DNA of 64,000 bases. It comes from Escallonia rubra (Eukaryota > Streptophyta > Magnoliopsida > Escalloniales > Escalloniaceae). Location: NCBI GenBank assembly GCA_033065855.1, contig JAVXUO010000836.1, positions 1 through 64,000 of the forward strand, read 5' to 3'. Under the pieces are notes generated by a model. It saw only the letters and a list, made by a program, of their open reading frames with translations. It was not told the DNA's origin and made no database searches. Shown piece by piece: positions 1 through 11,628 of this stretch. Position numbers and translations under genes: made by a program. Each line of letters begins with the position of its first letter. The first letter of the stretch is position 1.

Positions 1-22
1 ATGCGCTGCTGGCCTCAGCTGA

Positions 23-1450
23 CACATTCAACCGCGCAACAGCAACAGCACCAGCAACAACAACGTCAATAATCACACTGGTTTTAAGCGTCAGTTCCCG
101 GATGGGGACCAACGCTCCGACAAGCGGCGACAGCAGGAGACTCCGCCCGCCTTTCCGTGTGATTTGAATACGGTAAAAGGGCTCCTGACAGAATGGGTTG
201 CCAATGATAACAACTTCAAGTTGCCACCTGTGAGGATCCCCATCACAGACGAAGAAAGAACCAGGCCTAACTACTGCCCTTACCACCAGGCCCTTGGACA
301 TCCCCTCAAGAACTGCAATGCATTGCGAGCTATCTTCGCAAGAAAGGTCGCGACGGGCGACCTACAGCTGCGGAAGCATCACGACGTGCGGAAGAACCCG
401 TACCCAAATCATGGCAACAACAACCGCGAGCATCAGGTGCTCATGGTTACTACCGACCACGTCGAGCCGCACGTCCCCGAAGCTTCTGCGGAAGTCTCCC
501 CTATGGTCACAACTTGTGTACCTTCTACCCCCCAGCCAGCATCCTCAGCTGGACGAATGACGAAGATCAAAGACTTCTTTGATGAAATGGGGTTTTCACC
601 CGCAGCGCGGACATATCTCTCGGACTGTTTGATCGAGGTCACTACCGGCCTCGGGCCCGAATGCTTCGCCGCCCAGACCGAGCTCAAACACATCCCTTCC
701 ACCGCATTCATTTTTTCAGGCGATGACTCACCGCCAATTGAGCATCATAACCGGCCGTTGTACCTTGAGTGCACTGTTAACGGCACCGGCTTTCGTCGCG
801 CCTTGGTAGACGGCGGCGCCTCGATCAACATCATCCCCTTAACCACTTTGCAGCAGGCCGGTATACCACCAAGGAGGATCATCCGTGACCCCGTCAAAAT
901 TACTGGCTTCGGGCAAGGCCACCAGTCCACCCTTGGCCACATCACTGTCGACCTCATGGTCGGAACTGTCCGTCGTGACACTACTTTTCACGTGATAGAC
1001 AGTGAATCTTCCTTCCACCTCCTGCTTGGGCGACCCTGGATTCATACCAACAAGGCTGTCCCCTCGACGTACCACCAGTGTGTGAAACTGGTGGCCGGTC
1101 CTACGGGACATGAGGTAGCGGTGACCATCCCCGCGACCAAGGCCCCTTTTGAATGTACCGAGTCTTACTTCGCCGAGGCCTCCTTCTTCACTGAGATTGC
1201 TGCCGATGGTGAGAATGCTACTCACATTCATTCCACCAAACTACCAGGTTGGGACGAGCTGTATGGGGACAAGCCCGCCAAGTCCAAGGCTAAGTCCAAA
1301 AGAGGCAATGGAAACAAGGCATCAACCTCGACGGCGCCATCTGCTGTCACGACCAATCCCTCGCCTTCATCCCCCAAGTCCAAGAAACACAGGGTTGAAA
1401 CCACCTTCCAACGCGTCATCAAAGATGGAAGGGTGATCTACCAATTATGA
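23..1450 (+). CDS. Gag C-terminus and aspartic protease of A1 (partial)
   Basis: The frame is open from base 23, just after an in-frame TGA at 20-22, to the TGA at 1448-1450; no ATG near the left edge makes a convincing start because the gene continues out of the window. Asn/Ser/Thr-rich residues come first. A Cys/His cluster follows (CPYHQALGHPLKNC, about bases 275-317), resembling the single zinc-knuckle-like motif of Tat gag proteins. The retropepsin-like protease lies at about bases 760-1100, with the active-site motif VDGGAS and the flap/second-strand motif LLGRPW. DGG instead of DSG or DTG is usual in this lineage. A Lys/Ser/Pro-rich tail leads to the stop. The stop overlaps the start of the next frame as ATGA. 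Probable role: capsid/nucleocapsid plus polyprotein processing. Confidence 0.85.
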   Translation, partial: HIQPRNSNSTSNNNVNNHTGFKRQFPDGDQRSDKRRQQETPPAFPCDLNTVKGLLTEWVANDNNFKLPPVRIPITDEERTRPNYCPYHQALGHPLKNCNALRAIFARKVATGDLQLRKHHDVRKNPYPNHGNNNREHQVLMVTTDHVEPHVPEASAEVSPMVTTCVPSTPQPASSAGRMTKIKDFFDEMGFSPAARTYLSDCLIEVTTGLGPECFAAQTELKHIPSTAFIFSGDDSPPIEHHNRPLYLECTVNGTGFRRALVDGGASINIIPLTTLQQAGIPPRRIIRDPVKITGFGQGHQSTLGHITVDLMVGTVRRDTTFHVIDSESSFHLLLGRPWIHTNKAVPSTYHQCVKLVAGPTGHEVAVTIPATKAPFECTESYFAEASFFTEIAADGENATHIHSTKLPGWDELYGDKPAKSKAKSKRGNGNKASTSTAPSAVTTNPSPSSPKSKKHRVETTFQRVIKDGRVIYQL

Positions 1451-4287
1451 CGGTGTCCGGGGGCTCCGGGGGTTCGCCGCCTAACCCCCTCGACCCCGAC
1501 CCACTAATGGAAACAGAGTGGTGTTGTACGGCCGAGCATTGCTTGCCGGACCCTGAGCTCACACCAGGTGCTGCCCCGCCCTGCTATGAAGACGGCCCTC
1601 GACCGCAGGCCGAAGATCTTGAAGAAATTAACCTGGCTGACCCGGACGAGGAACCTCGACTGACCTACATCGGCACGAAACTCGCCCCGGGGCGAAGAGA
1701 AGGACTGATTACTCTCCTCCGCGAATATCGCGACGTATTGGCATGGAGTTACAACGAAATGCCTGGATTGGATCCTGCCTTGGTGACGCACCATCTCAAC
1801 ATTGCTAACGGGTTCAGCCCTGTTCGACAGCATCCGCGAACCTTCCGCCCCGAGCTCGAACTGAAGATCAAGCAAGAAATTGAACGACTTTTACAAGCTG
1901 GTTTCATTGAACCTATCACTCATCCTATCTGGTTGGCTAATGTTGTTCCTGTGCAAAAGAAGAACGGCCAAGTCCGCATTTGTATTGATTTTCGGGATCT
2001 GAACAAGGCATGCCCCAAAGACGAGTTCCCGCTGCCCAACATCGACATGCTCACCGAGGCAGCTGCCGGACACGAAACCTTATCTTTCATGGATGGTTTC
2101 GCGGGCTACAACCAAATCCGGATGAACCCCGACGATTGTGCCAAGACAGCCTTCCGTACCCCTATGGGTAACTTCTGTTGGAAAGTCATGCCCTTCGGCC
2201 TTAAGAACGCGGGTGCAACATATCAAAGAGCAATGACAGCGATCTTCCATGACATGATACACCGCACAGTGGAAGACTACGTCGACGATCTTATCATCAA
2301 ATCTAAAAAGGAAAGTGAACATCTCACGGACCTTCGGGCAGTCTTCGATCGTTGTCGACAATACAACATGCGGATGAATCCGTTGAAATGTGCCTTTGGA
2401 GTCTCCTCCGGCAAATTCCTCGGCTTTTTGGTCAGTCGACAGGGCATTGACATTGACCCTTCTAAGGCCGCCTCTATCCAAGAGATGCCCCCTCCCAAGA
2501 GCACCAAACAATTGAAGAGCTTCCTTGGCAAGATCTCTTACCTCCGCCGATTCATCCCTGCCTTGGCCGAACTCATCACGCCCTTCCAGCACTTGACGCG
2601 TAAGAGCGCACCGTGGAGTTGGCGTGCGCCCCAACAGCAAGCATTCGAACAGATCAAGGCGGTTCTCATGTCGCCGCAGACCATGGTCGTGCCACAACGA
2701 GGTATACCACTCTTGCTTTATTTGACCTCCACGCCCAGGTCCATAGGGGCATTGCTTGCCCAAGAGGTGGATGGGGTGGAGCGCCCGGTTTATTATCTCA
2801 GCCGATCAATCAGGGGCCCCGAAGCCAATTACTCTGAGCTCGAGAAACACTGCTTAGCCTTGGTCTACGCCTCGCAGAAATTCAGACACTACTTCTTGTC
2901 ACACCAGATCACACTTGTCACCAAGGCCGATCCATTACGATACATGCTCACGCGCCCTGCCCTGTCTGGCCGGCTTACTCGCTGGTTGCTGTTATTGGCC
3001 GAGTTCGGCCTGTCCATCAAGAATCCTACAGCTTTACGGAGTCAAGCACTCGCGGACCTCTTGGCCTTCTTCCCACGCCAACAACATGAACCGACCTCAG
3101 ATCAATTGCCTGGTGAAGAGACGGCCCTGACCTCTGACATTGGTGAATTGTGGACGCTTGAGTTCGACGGCTCAGCCACTAGCAAAGGACCCCATGGAGC
3201 TCCCCTCCGGCAAGGGGGTGCCGGCATTGTCCTTCGAAATTCAGAGGGTGTTACCACATCCCTATCCTTCAAGCTTGCATTCCCGGTGTCTAACAATGAA
3301 GCTGAGTACGAGGCACTTGTCATTGGCCTCATGCTGGCTGCCAGTATGGGGGCTAAGGCATTGTGTGTGAAAGGGGACTCGAACTTAATCATGAAGCAGG
3401 CCGACGGGGAGTTCGCAGTCAAGGAGCCAGCCTTGGCAACCTATCGTGCCTTGGTGCAATACTTGGAAGGAAGATTTGGCCATATCCAGTACGAACATCA
3501 TAACAGGTGCCACAACCGACATGCAGACAGCTTGGCCACGATCGCGTCAAAGATGGAGGTTGATGGTGAGCAGCGAATGCTAACCATCATCAAGAGGACG
3601 GAACCATGCACATCATTGAACCTAGTCCCGAAGGACATTACTACAGACGATTGGAGGCAACCAATTGTCGACCAACTTAAGGCGCCATCTCTTGCTACCG
3701 CATCTACCCTTGCAGATTTCTTGATGTTGGGAGACGTCTTGTACAGGCGATGCCCCGGAGGCACTCTGGCCAGGTGCTTGGCACCGGAAGAAGCAAAGCA
3801 CAAATTACAGTTCGGCCATCAGAAGTGTTGTGGCCTCGACGGTCCCCCTTTATACCGTCGCCTCCAGCGTATGGGTCTCTATTGGCCATCCATGGCCAAG
3901 GATGCCTCAGACATACAAGGGGACTGCCCCGAGTGTTCGTACGCACCGGACAATACTGAAGCTCTTGTCATTAACGTCGAAGGTGACTGGCGCCAGCCTT
4001 TCATCCAGTACTTATCCCACGGGGTTCTACCGCCTGACCGCAGCTCGGCACGATCTATCAAGCGCAAGTCGGTCAAGTATTTTGTGACGGAAGGAGAGTT
4101 GTTCCGCAAGGGATTTTCAGGACGTACCATGCGATGCCTGCAGGGTGCCCAGACAGTCGAGGTGATTAACGAAGTGCACAACGGTGATTGTGGTGAGCAT
4201 CAAGGCTCTCAGAAGTTGTATGCAGAGTTGCTAAGGATGGGATACTACTGGCCAACTATGGAGTCTGACGCGATCTCTCATGTCTGA
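1447..4287 (+). CDS. RT, RNase H, archaeal-type RNase H and integrase N-terminus of A1
   Basis: Reverse transcriptase occupies roughly residues 130-330, with the catalytic YVDD at about bases 2278-2289 and the usual fingers motif (PVQKKNGQVRICIDFRDLN). The first RNase H follows (YYLSRSI, NYSELEKHCLALVYA). A second RNase H of the plant/archaeal type lies at about bases 3150-3540, with all four expected acidic residues visible: Asp in LEFDGSA, Glu in NEAEYEAL, Asp in KGDSNLI and Asp in RHADSLA. The integrase HHCC finger begins near the end. The frame stops at TGA 4285-4287 inside that finger, where the next codons continue the finger (HCQPC). CGA to TGA deamination is the simplest explanation. 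The start ATG at 1447 overlaps the previous stop; in Ogre-like relatives an intron lies at this boundary, so either re-initiation or splicing could join the two frames. Confidence 0.9.
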   Translation: MTVSGGSGGSPPNPLDPDPLMETEWCCTAEHCLPDPELTPGAAPPCYEDGPRPQAEDLEEINLADPDEEPRLTYIGTKLAPGRREGLITLLREYRDVLAWSYNEMPGLDPALVTHHLNIANGFSPVRQHPRTFRPELELKIKQEIERLLQAGFIEPITHPIWLANVVPVQKKNGQVRICIDFRDLNKACPKDEFPLPNIDMLTEAAAGHETLSFMDGFAGYNQIRMNPDDCAKTAFRTPMGNFCWKVMPFGLKNAGATYQRAMTAIFHDMIHRTVEDYVDDLIIKSKKESEHLTDLRAVFDRCRQYNMRMNPLKCAFGVSSGKFLGFLVSRQGIDIDPSKAASIQEMPPPKSTKQLKSFLGKISYLRRFIPALAELITPFQHLTRKSAPWSWRAPQQQAFEQIKAVLMSPQTMVVPQRGIPLLLYLTSTPRSIGALLAQEVDGVERPVYYLSRSIRGPEANYSELEKHCLALVYASQKFRHYFLSHQITLVTKADPLRYMLTRPALSGRLTRWLLLLAEFGLSIKNPTALRSQALADLLAFFPRQQHEPTSDQLPGEETALTSDIGELWTLEFDGSATSKGPHGAPLRQGGAGIVLRNSEGVTTSLSFKLAFPVSNNEAEYEALVIGLMLAASMGAKALCVKGDSNLIMKQADGEFAVKEPALATYRALVQYLEGRFGHIQYEHHNRCHNRHADSLATIASKMEVDGEQRMLTIIKRTEPCTSLNLVPKDITTDDWRQPIVDQLKAPSLATASTLADFLMLGDVLYRRCPGGTLARCLAPEEAKHKLQFGHQKCCGLDGPPLYRRLQRMGLYWPSMAKDASDIQGDCPECSYAPDNTEALVINVEGDWRQPFIQYLSHGVLPPDRSSARSIKRKSVKYFVTEGELFRKGFSGRTMRCLQGAQTVEVINEVHNGDCGEHQGSQKLYAELLRMGYYWPTMESDAISHV

Positions 4288-5224
4288 CACTGCCAACCCT
4301 GTCAGAGACACGCCGACAGAATGCACACGCTGGCGTCCGATCTCCGGATGATCTTAGCCCCTTGGCCATTTCACTCCTGGGCTCTCGACCTCATAGGCCC
4401 CATCCACCCAACATCACAGGGTCACACTTGGATCATGGTTGCAACGGAACGTTTCACAAAGTGGGTCGAAGCCATACCTCTACGGCGAGCCACGGGAGGC
4501 GCCATCGCCAACTTCTTGCACGACCACATCGTCTGTCGCTTTGGTATCCCCCGGTGTATCATATCCGACAACGGCACGCCATTCATCAACAGGGATGTCC
4601 GAGCTTTCATGGAAGGATACAACATCAACAACGCTACATCCACTCCTTACTACCCACAAGGGAATGGTCAAGCCAAAGCTTCTAACAAAACTCTACTGCG
4701 GGTATTATCACGAATGGTCCATGATGCAAGTGGTTCATGGTCCGAGAAGTTAAGCCTCGCACTTTGGGCCTACAGAACCTCCAAGCATACAGCAACAAAG
4801 ACCACACCCTTTTTCCCTTGTCTACGGGGACGAGTGTGTCGTACCAGCCGAGATTACAGTCCCATCAGCCAGACTCTCCCTAAGCAGTGGGCTTGGAGAG
4901 GAAGAAACCAGAATGACCGCCCTTGAAGGACTTGATGAAAGGAGAGCCAATGCCTTGCGCCATATGAAGAAATACCACGAACAACTCACCAAGGCATATG
5001 GAAAGACTGTGAAGCAACAAACATTCTTCGAGGGCGACCTTGTTCTTCAAGCCGCCAAACATGTACGCGCCAACATGTCAGCCCCCAAGTTCACACCGAA
5101 TTGGGAAGGACCACTTCAAGTGCATGAAGCCAGAGACAACGGCTCCTACCTCCTGCTCAACACGGAAGACGGACAAATCACGGCACCTATCAACGGTCGC
5201 TATTTGAAGAAGTTTTATGCATGA
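4288..5224 (+). pseudogene. Integrase core and C-terminal domain of A1, broken
   Basis: Continues the integrase after the TGA at 4285-4287. The core shows the first Asp (WALDLIGP) and second Asp (ISDNGTPF). The position of the catalytic Glu reads Lys (GNGQAKASNK, about bases 4660-4690), a GAA-to-AAA change that should abolish strand transfer. The frame is lost at about 4808-4813, where a run of T has one base too many; the C-terminal domain resumes in another frame and ends at TGA 5222-5224 (PINGRYLKKFY). The order core, then C-terminal domain without a chromodomain fits Tat. Three separate lesions show this copy cannot make an active integrase. Confidence 0.87.
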
Positions 5225-5670
5225 CCAACAGCGGAGTGTTCCCCCAGCCCTACCCTCCCAAAGCTTAGAACATTTACACAACATTTTTTTGTATATGCAC
5301 ACATGTTCATGACTTGTAACTTTTGTTGTTTATTACAAGTTCTTGCTTTCTTCATGTAATGGCATTTTGGCCCAAATACTATCAATGCAAAGATCATTCA
5401 CTCGCCTCAACTACTGTATGTAACGCACTCTTTCATTTACACATCGTTCACTAAGTCGCTTGCTATGGGCGGGGAAGGGGGAACCACAACGGGAGGACAC
5501 CACATGCAAGATATACGAGCACATCAAAAGCTAAGCATCACCTCACAACAAACACATGTACAAACTAACCATAGAACTGCTATATCAGTATCAACAAAAT
5601 GCATACAGGTCACAGGTTTGTAGGTCGCTACGGACCAATGACTACTAGCAAAATGAAAAGTACATCACAT
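5225..5670. other. Spacer between integrase and the antisense gene
   Basis: No plus-strand coding is seen. A purine-rich run near 5466-5481 (GGGCGGGGAAGGGGGA) looks like an internal polypurine tract. For the minus-strand PMD gene this is the 3' untranslated and terminator region. Confidence 0.45.
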
Positions 5671-8600
5671 CTAGCGTAAAGAAGTAAGCAGTGCACCAAC
5701 AGTATCAGAAGCATACGACTCCAGAGTCTGTCGCTGCACCTGTAAGTCGAACCATCTCTGCTCCAACTCGGCCCGTTGTCTCTCTATCTCTGCCTGCCGA
5801 GCCTCCGCCTCGCTAAGACGGGCCCGCATCTCAGAAACCTCTCGCGTCATATCTGTCAACGCCGCATCAAGCATACGCCTACGGCCCTGACACGCCACCT
5901 CCTGCGCTCCTACCACAGTCAGTCCAGCCATGGCCTCAACACTCGGCCCTCTACCTCGGACATAGTCGGACAACCACTCCAACTGGAAGCCAAAAGCTAC
6001 GAACGGCTCAAGCTCTGACATAAACTCTGACCTCATCTCTGAACTCCAAGTCGAGGTCGGCACCGTACTAAGTGTCGCCAGCCAGTCCACAAGTGCGGCA
6101 AACATCGCCTTGAGCAATGTCGTGCCCCGCATGGTAACAGAGCCCTCAAATGTCTGGGGTTGTCTCACCCTAATCATCTCCAACCGTTGGACCACCGCAT
6201 CAAACAACCCGAGGCCCTCCCAGGACATACCGTCTGCCTGCCCGACTGAAGACCCGCCACTAGCAGCATCAACCCCTGTCGCCCTACCACCCACTGATCT
6301 CATGCCAACGGTGGCAGCATGCATTTCCAACAGAGCATCACCCGCATCCACGGCTGACCCCGACAATGTATCCGCTATCGGCTCCACAACAGACGAATCA
6401 GGTACACCGCGTCGTGGCAACGGATCTCTAACCACCGCATGTGTGGTCGGTAACCCGGCATGTGCCCCCGCATGTGCCCACCAATCATCACCCTCAAACG
6501 TGTGACCCATCGGGCCACCGAATACCTCCTCGACCAAGACAGGTGACGGGCTCGAATGACCAACCGGCACGACCGGCTCCACAACATATGCTGCTGTCTG
6601 CTCCGGGTGACTGACTGGCTCCACAATGTAGGCCGCTGCCTGCTCTATCGCCGCGGCCTCCTCGAAGGCCTCACTATCCATCGGCTCCCCCTCATAGGCC
6701 GGCTCGGCCTCCATCTCCTCGACCTCATCGGCCGCATCTACATCTGCCTCATCATCCTCCTCAGCTGCCTCAAGATCCATCCCCTCAGTATCATCAGTAA
6801 CGGCCTCGGCATACTCTGTGGTATCGTCTGACTCCACGTCAATGGCACCATCATCATCATCGAACTCCTGTCAAAAAACAAAAAAGAGAACCGAGCATTA
6901 GAGAACACTTAACATGATAATTGACAACTGTACAACGCAAGCAAAGCATTACACTAACCTCGGAGTCACACTCCTCCAGCACCTCTTACGACCTCTTCGG
7001 CCTACGTCCACCACCCGTCGAAGGACCTGCGCCTGTCCGCTGTGCACCCACCATCATACCTACTCTCAATGACGAAATGGGACCCTTGCCAGCACCCGGC
7101 ACCCTCGGACCACCTACTGCTGCCGGCGCCCGTGGCGCGCGTGCTGGCACCGGTTCATCTGATACGCCTGTAAGTAGTACCGACATGTCGTTCTGCCTCA
7201 TGACCTGCGCTGTAACCAGTCCCAGTCATCTGTCCCCCGCAAAGACATCAACCTGCTGCCTGTCGGATGGCTCCTGCGACAACCACTCCGACCATGTCGC
7301 CAGTACCCGATCCCACCATCGCGCATACTCAACCGTCGCTACTCCCGTCGATAGTGTCCCCGGCCTCCTCCACTCCTCTGTCGGTACCGGCCACTTCCGC
7401 GCCCACTTTAAGATCGTATACCCAAAAGCCTTCCTCACCTCCCACGCCCTCGTATAGCCACATGGGGGCTCTAAATCATAACCAAAGCTCGAGGACAATC
7501 GATCGGGGCTGTATCTCACCACGTAATATCTGTTCTCAGCCGGCTTCCCGCCATCATCAGTCAATACGGGTAGCCACCCTGGAAAGTACGCCACTAGTAA
7601 GGCCACTGTCGTGTCCGTCAGCTCATCTCGACCGTGTAGTCGCACCATAGTGTCCTGCAGATCCATCCATGGAGGAGTACCGTACGAATAATGCATGCCG
7701 GTATACGCACGGGGAACGCACTCATCTCGATCGTCAAAAATGTCTGCCAAATCACGCCCGGGCCTCTTCACGCCCGCCCAGGCATATACTCGGCCACCTG
7801 CGTACCAAGTCGAAACCTCACGTGACTTGCCCGGCCGAGTCACCGTAACCATCCGCGGCGACGAATGTACTAAGGGAAGATCACGAGGCTGATAATCCAT
7901 GTAGACCTCGAATAGATACCGCTGCAAGAACATCCAATCTACGTACGTCGTCACCTGATAGCGTCCATACGACCTCTGTACATCATTGGCAAACTGATCT
8001 AGACGAGAGTACTGCGTGCCTAAGTAAATGGGGGCCAGCCCGACGCGCCCCCCACCAGCCATACGTACAGCCAACTTGAATACCTTCGGGGACACGCCAT
8101 CCTCCGGTGTCCCCTCAAATACAAACCTACAAGCATAAGAGCATACAATGTCTATCATAACCTTCTCGCCCTATTCTGAACGTAAACTCTGTTGCATGGC
8201 AATATGACTACACTATCTTTCCGACACGTTTTTTTCTCTAAGTATAAAATTCAGCATTCTACGCATACAAGAACAATGGAAGCACAACATGCAACAATAC
8301 TAAAGGGAAGACATTATAAGCCCGTACCTCGACAAGAACATGATAAGAAACCCTGCTAGCTCGTATCTCTTGTCCTTATAGCAAGGACCCGCGCGAAAAT
8401 TGCTCGCCGACGCAGACTTCTTCCCGGGTAACGCGGTCGTCGTACCATAGAAGTATTTGAGCCACCCGTTGTACGTACCCTTGCGATTGCTCCTTATCAA
8501 CGAGGCAAACCCCTGCAGTTCCTTTACCGTCAACCGTTCCGCCGCCGTCAACTCCAGCTCACAAGCATTCTCCGTACCGTGCATGGGCAACCCCGTCAAC

Positions 8601-9322
8601 ATTATCACGTCGAGAAGCGTTGGCCCAATCTCCCCAAACGCCATGATGAACGTATGCGTCTGCGAGCTCCATCTCGAAAGCAACAACGCCAAGCCCTTAA
8701 AGTCCCTCACCGGATCAATCACCTTGAACGTCGCCTCTATCGCAGACACCAATCCCAACGCCTCCAATCTCTCCCCCCAACCCGACTGCTCCAACATATA
8801 CATGCACCAAAAATTCCACCCTATCGGCATGGTATTATGGCCCTTGAACATCACCGGCGACCACGGCACATCTAGTCGTTCCACCAACAAACCCGACATG
8901 TACCTCGGCGACATCACCGGAGCGACCCCCCCGCTCGGTGCACGAACATACGGCGAAGGAACCATCGGACTCTCCGCCATCGACGACGCACCGAAAGGAC
9001 CCAAAAACACATCCGCACCCACTCGCTGGCCAAGCTCCCTCCAAAGCTCCTTGGGTGGGCATCCGGGCACCGCCCCCATCGCCGTCAACAAAATATTGCT
9101 GTGGCTTGGCGTTGCATCAAAGCTCCTCGCCCTACCGAGGAAGCTCAACGGCACCTCCGCTTCTTCAACCGGCGCGACATCATCATCATCAAACATGTCG
9201 CCCGGCGCTAACGTTGATCGCCCGCTAGCTCCGCCGCGCCGTCGCACACTTTGCTTCTTCCGTGTCTTTTTCGGCAATCCAGCAACATTCCCCTTTGCGC
9301 CGTGAGATACATCTCCGCGCAC
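5671..9322 (-). CDS. Antisense plant mobile domain (PMD) protein gene inside A1
   Basis: Three exons on the minus strand are inferred. Exon 1 runs from about 9322 to 8328 (donor GT at 8327-8326). Exon 2 is 8126-6959 (acceptor AG at 8128-8127) and joins in phase (LSR then FVFEG). Exon 3 is 6867-5671, ending in TAG. The PMD core is visible in exon 1 (FGEIGPTLLDVIMLTGLP) and continues in exon 2 (VAYFPGW). Exon 3 encodes an acidic stretch, then about 60 residues of Glu/Arg-rich coiled coil at the C-terminus. Two in-frame stops, TGA at about 7228-7226 and TAA near 6986, interrupt exon 2, so it is either a decayed gene or has another intron. The start is uncertain: the frame is open above 9322 without ATG, and the first in-frame ATG is at MFDDDD near 9200. 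PMD proteins are nuclear proteins linked to transposon silencing (MAIN/MAIL1) and are also carried by transposons; the role here is unknown. Confidence 0.75.
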
Positions 9323-10574
9323 GCCGTGCCTCCAGTCGGCCTCGACCTCGGCGTCGGCGGCCTCGGCCTCGGCCCGCGCGGCCTTGGCCCGCGCCTCTCT
9401 CTCTTTCCTCCTTTCTTCCCTCTCCCTCTTCCCTCCTCCTTCCTTCCCCCCCTCTTTCTCCTTCCCCTTCCCCCTCCTTCCTTCCTATCCTTTCCCCCTC
9501 CTCATTCCTTCCTCTCCTTCCCCCTCCTCCTTCCTCCCTCTCCCTTCTCCTCTCCCTCTCCTCCTCTCCCCTTCCCCTCTCCCCTTCTCCCTCTTCCCCT
9601 CCCCTTCCTCTCCCCCTCCCCCGCCCACGCCGCGCCTGAGCCTGGCCTCGGCCTCAGCTAAGCGACCTTGGTTGGCCTCGGCCTCGCGGCCTTGGTCGGC
9701 CTCGGCCACTTGGTCGGCCGGCCCTTGTCGCCCTCCCCCCTCTCCCCTTCCCTTCACCCTATAGCCACGCACCCCTCTCCTTCCCCCACACTCGGCCTCG
9801 GCCCGGCGGTGTGTCTCGGCCGCCGTCGCGGTTGGCCCATGGCCACCCCTTCCCCCACTTGCCCCTACTCTCTTACCTTGTTGCATCCTCTTGGCTTCTT
9901 GTGATGTTCTCACTCTCATGGGTCTTCAAGATCCAACTCATTTTCTTCTTCTTCTTCTTCTTCTTCTTCCTCTCCTTTCTTCCTCTCCTTTCTCTCTTTA
10001 GTTTGGCTAAGTCTTTCTTTCTCTCTCTCTCCCAAGTCTTGAAAGTTAAGACTTCCCACTTAACTTTCCCCCCCAAATCCATCACATCAATTCAAATTCC
10101 AAGTTTCCTTCCAAAATCCCCAACAACTCTTTTAGCGTTCCACTTCTTAACGCCGAATTTTTTCCAACGCGTTTTTATTTTAGCAAACAACATTATTATT
10201 TCACATTCATAACCTAACGTCGCTATCAAAATTCTTCGCGCAACCCATCTTCCGCACAATGATTTGTTGTCGCGCTATTTCTTTCTTTCAGGCTAACGCC
10301 AACGGACACGCGTGTTACATTTTGTTTTCGCTATTTCTTTTTTTCTCAAGTTCACCATTACGCTGAGATCGTTACCATTTTATTTTCGCAAAAAAAAAAA
10401 AAAAAATTCGAAACTTTGCATATTCCAAGGGAATTTACGCTACCCCGCGTTTCACGTTACTATAGCGATGTTTCCTCCAAATTCGAGCCCGGCACTTTTT
10501 TTCATCGATTAATGCTTATGCGTGCGGCGCCCGCTCGGGTTGCCCCTCCGCGCACACCGTACGCAGGGGGCTTA
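9323..10574. other. Upstream region of the antisense PMD gene and polypurine tract
   Basis: GC-rich GGCCTCGGCC repeats (9340-9400 and 9640-9720) flank about 250 bp of almost pure C/T (9400-9625). A TTC microsatellite lies at 9942-9970 and an A run at about 10390-10405. Long open frames here are low-complexity artefacts. The pyrimidine tract lies just 5' of the PMD frame, where a promoter or 5' UTR would be. The purine run GCAGGGGG at 10563-10570, just before the LTR, is the likely plus-strand primer for A1. Confidence 0.5.
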
Positions 10575-11628
10575 TGTTCCCAACCCATCTTGGTCAGACC
10601 CAATGGCCCGCTAGGGGTCCCATTACGCGCGAACACGTCAACATTGTCAACGGTCAATTTTCCAGCGCATCAAACCGGTCAGTGCCCGCGCACCCAAGAC
10701 ACTTGTTTTTCTCGCTTCACGTGCTTCGTGCGCGACTTAGACATTTTTATTTTGCATTGACGTCACTCACGCTAGCGCAATCGTCACACTAAGATCACCC
10801 AAATACCTTACCAAAAATGTCGACCGACGGCGCAACCGGAGCAACAGGGTCAACGGACAAAGGCCTTGGCCAACCCCATGGGGTCGGCCTCGGCCTCACC
10901 CAAGGCCATGGGGTCGGCCTCGGCCTCCCATGGGGGGTTTGGCCTTGGCCTTTCCCCCCGCCCCTCGGTTCTTCACTCTTCGCGCAAAGTCCTTTTTGCA
11001 CTTTTTTCACTTCGTACGTTTTGTACATGACTCTGGCACCTTGTTCATCATGAGGGTACGGTTCTTGGTAGCATGCTCGTCGCAACACAACTTTCGGATT
11101 CGTCATTGCTTATCAAAACACTTACCGACAGTGCGCCCGAAGTTCGCAAAAGGAGAAATTACCTTGGGCTCTGAAAATGGAAGTTGGCCTAGGGGGTCGG
11201 CCTCGGCCTCCAGGAGGGGTTGGCCTCGGCCATTTTCCCCCGGTGGTTCACCCCTCCGCGCAAACCCTTTTTCGCACTCTTTTCGCTTCGTAGGCTTTGC
11301 GCATGACTTTGACACCTCGTTCGTCACATGGATACGATTCGCATCAACACGCTCGTCGTAACGCAACTTCCGGATTTGCCTTTGCTTATCAAAACACCTA
11401 CCGTCGGCGCACCCGAAGTTCATCGAAGGGAGGAGTGGCCTTGGCCTCCCTTCATGGGAGTTGGCCTTTTACCTTGGCCACCCCCTAGGGTCGGCCTCGG
11501 CCTCACCAAGGGGTCAGCCTCGGCCTCCCCAGGGGTGGTGGCCTTGGCCTTCCCCCCAATGTTTGGCCTATGGCCTTCCCTCCTGCGCAGACTTGTTTTC
11601 CCGAGTCTTTGCACCTCCGCGATGTTTA

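Noticed and set aside
9262..9919. Long open frames on both strands rich in Pro/Ser/Leu or Arg/Glu/Gly
   Set aside because: They arise from an almost pure C/T tract; no domain and open in several frames at once.
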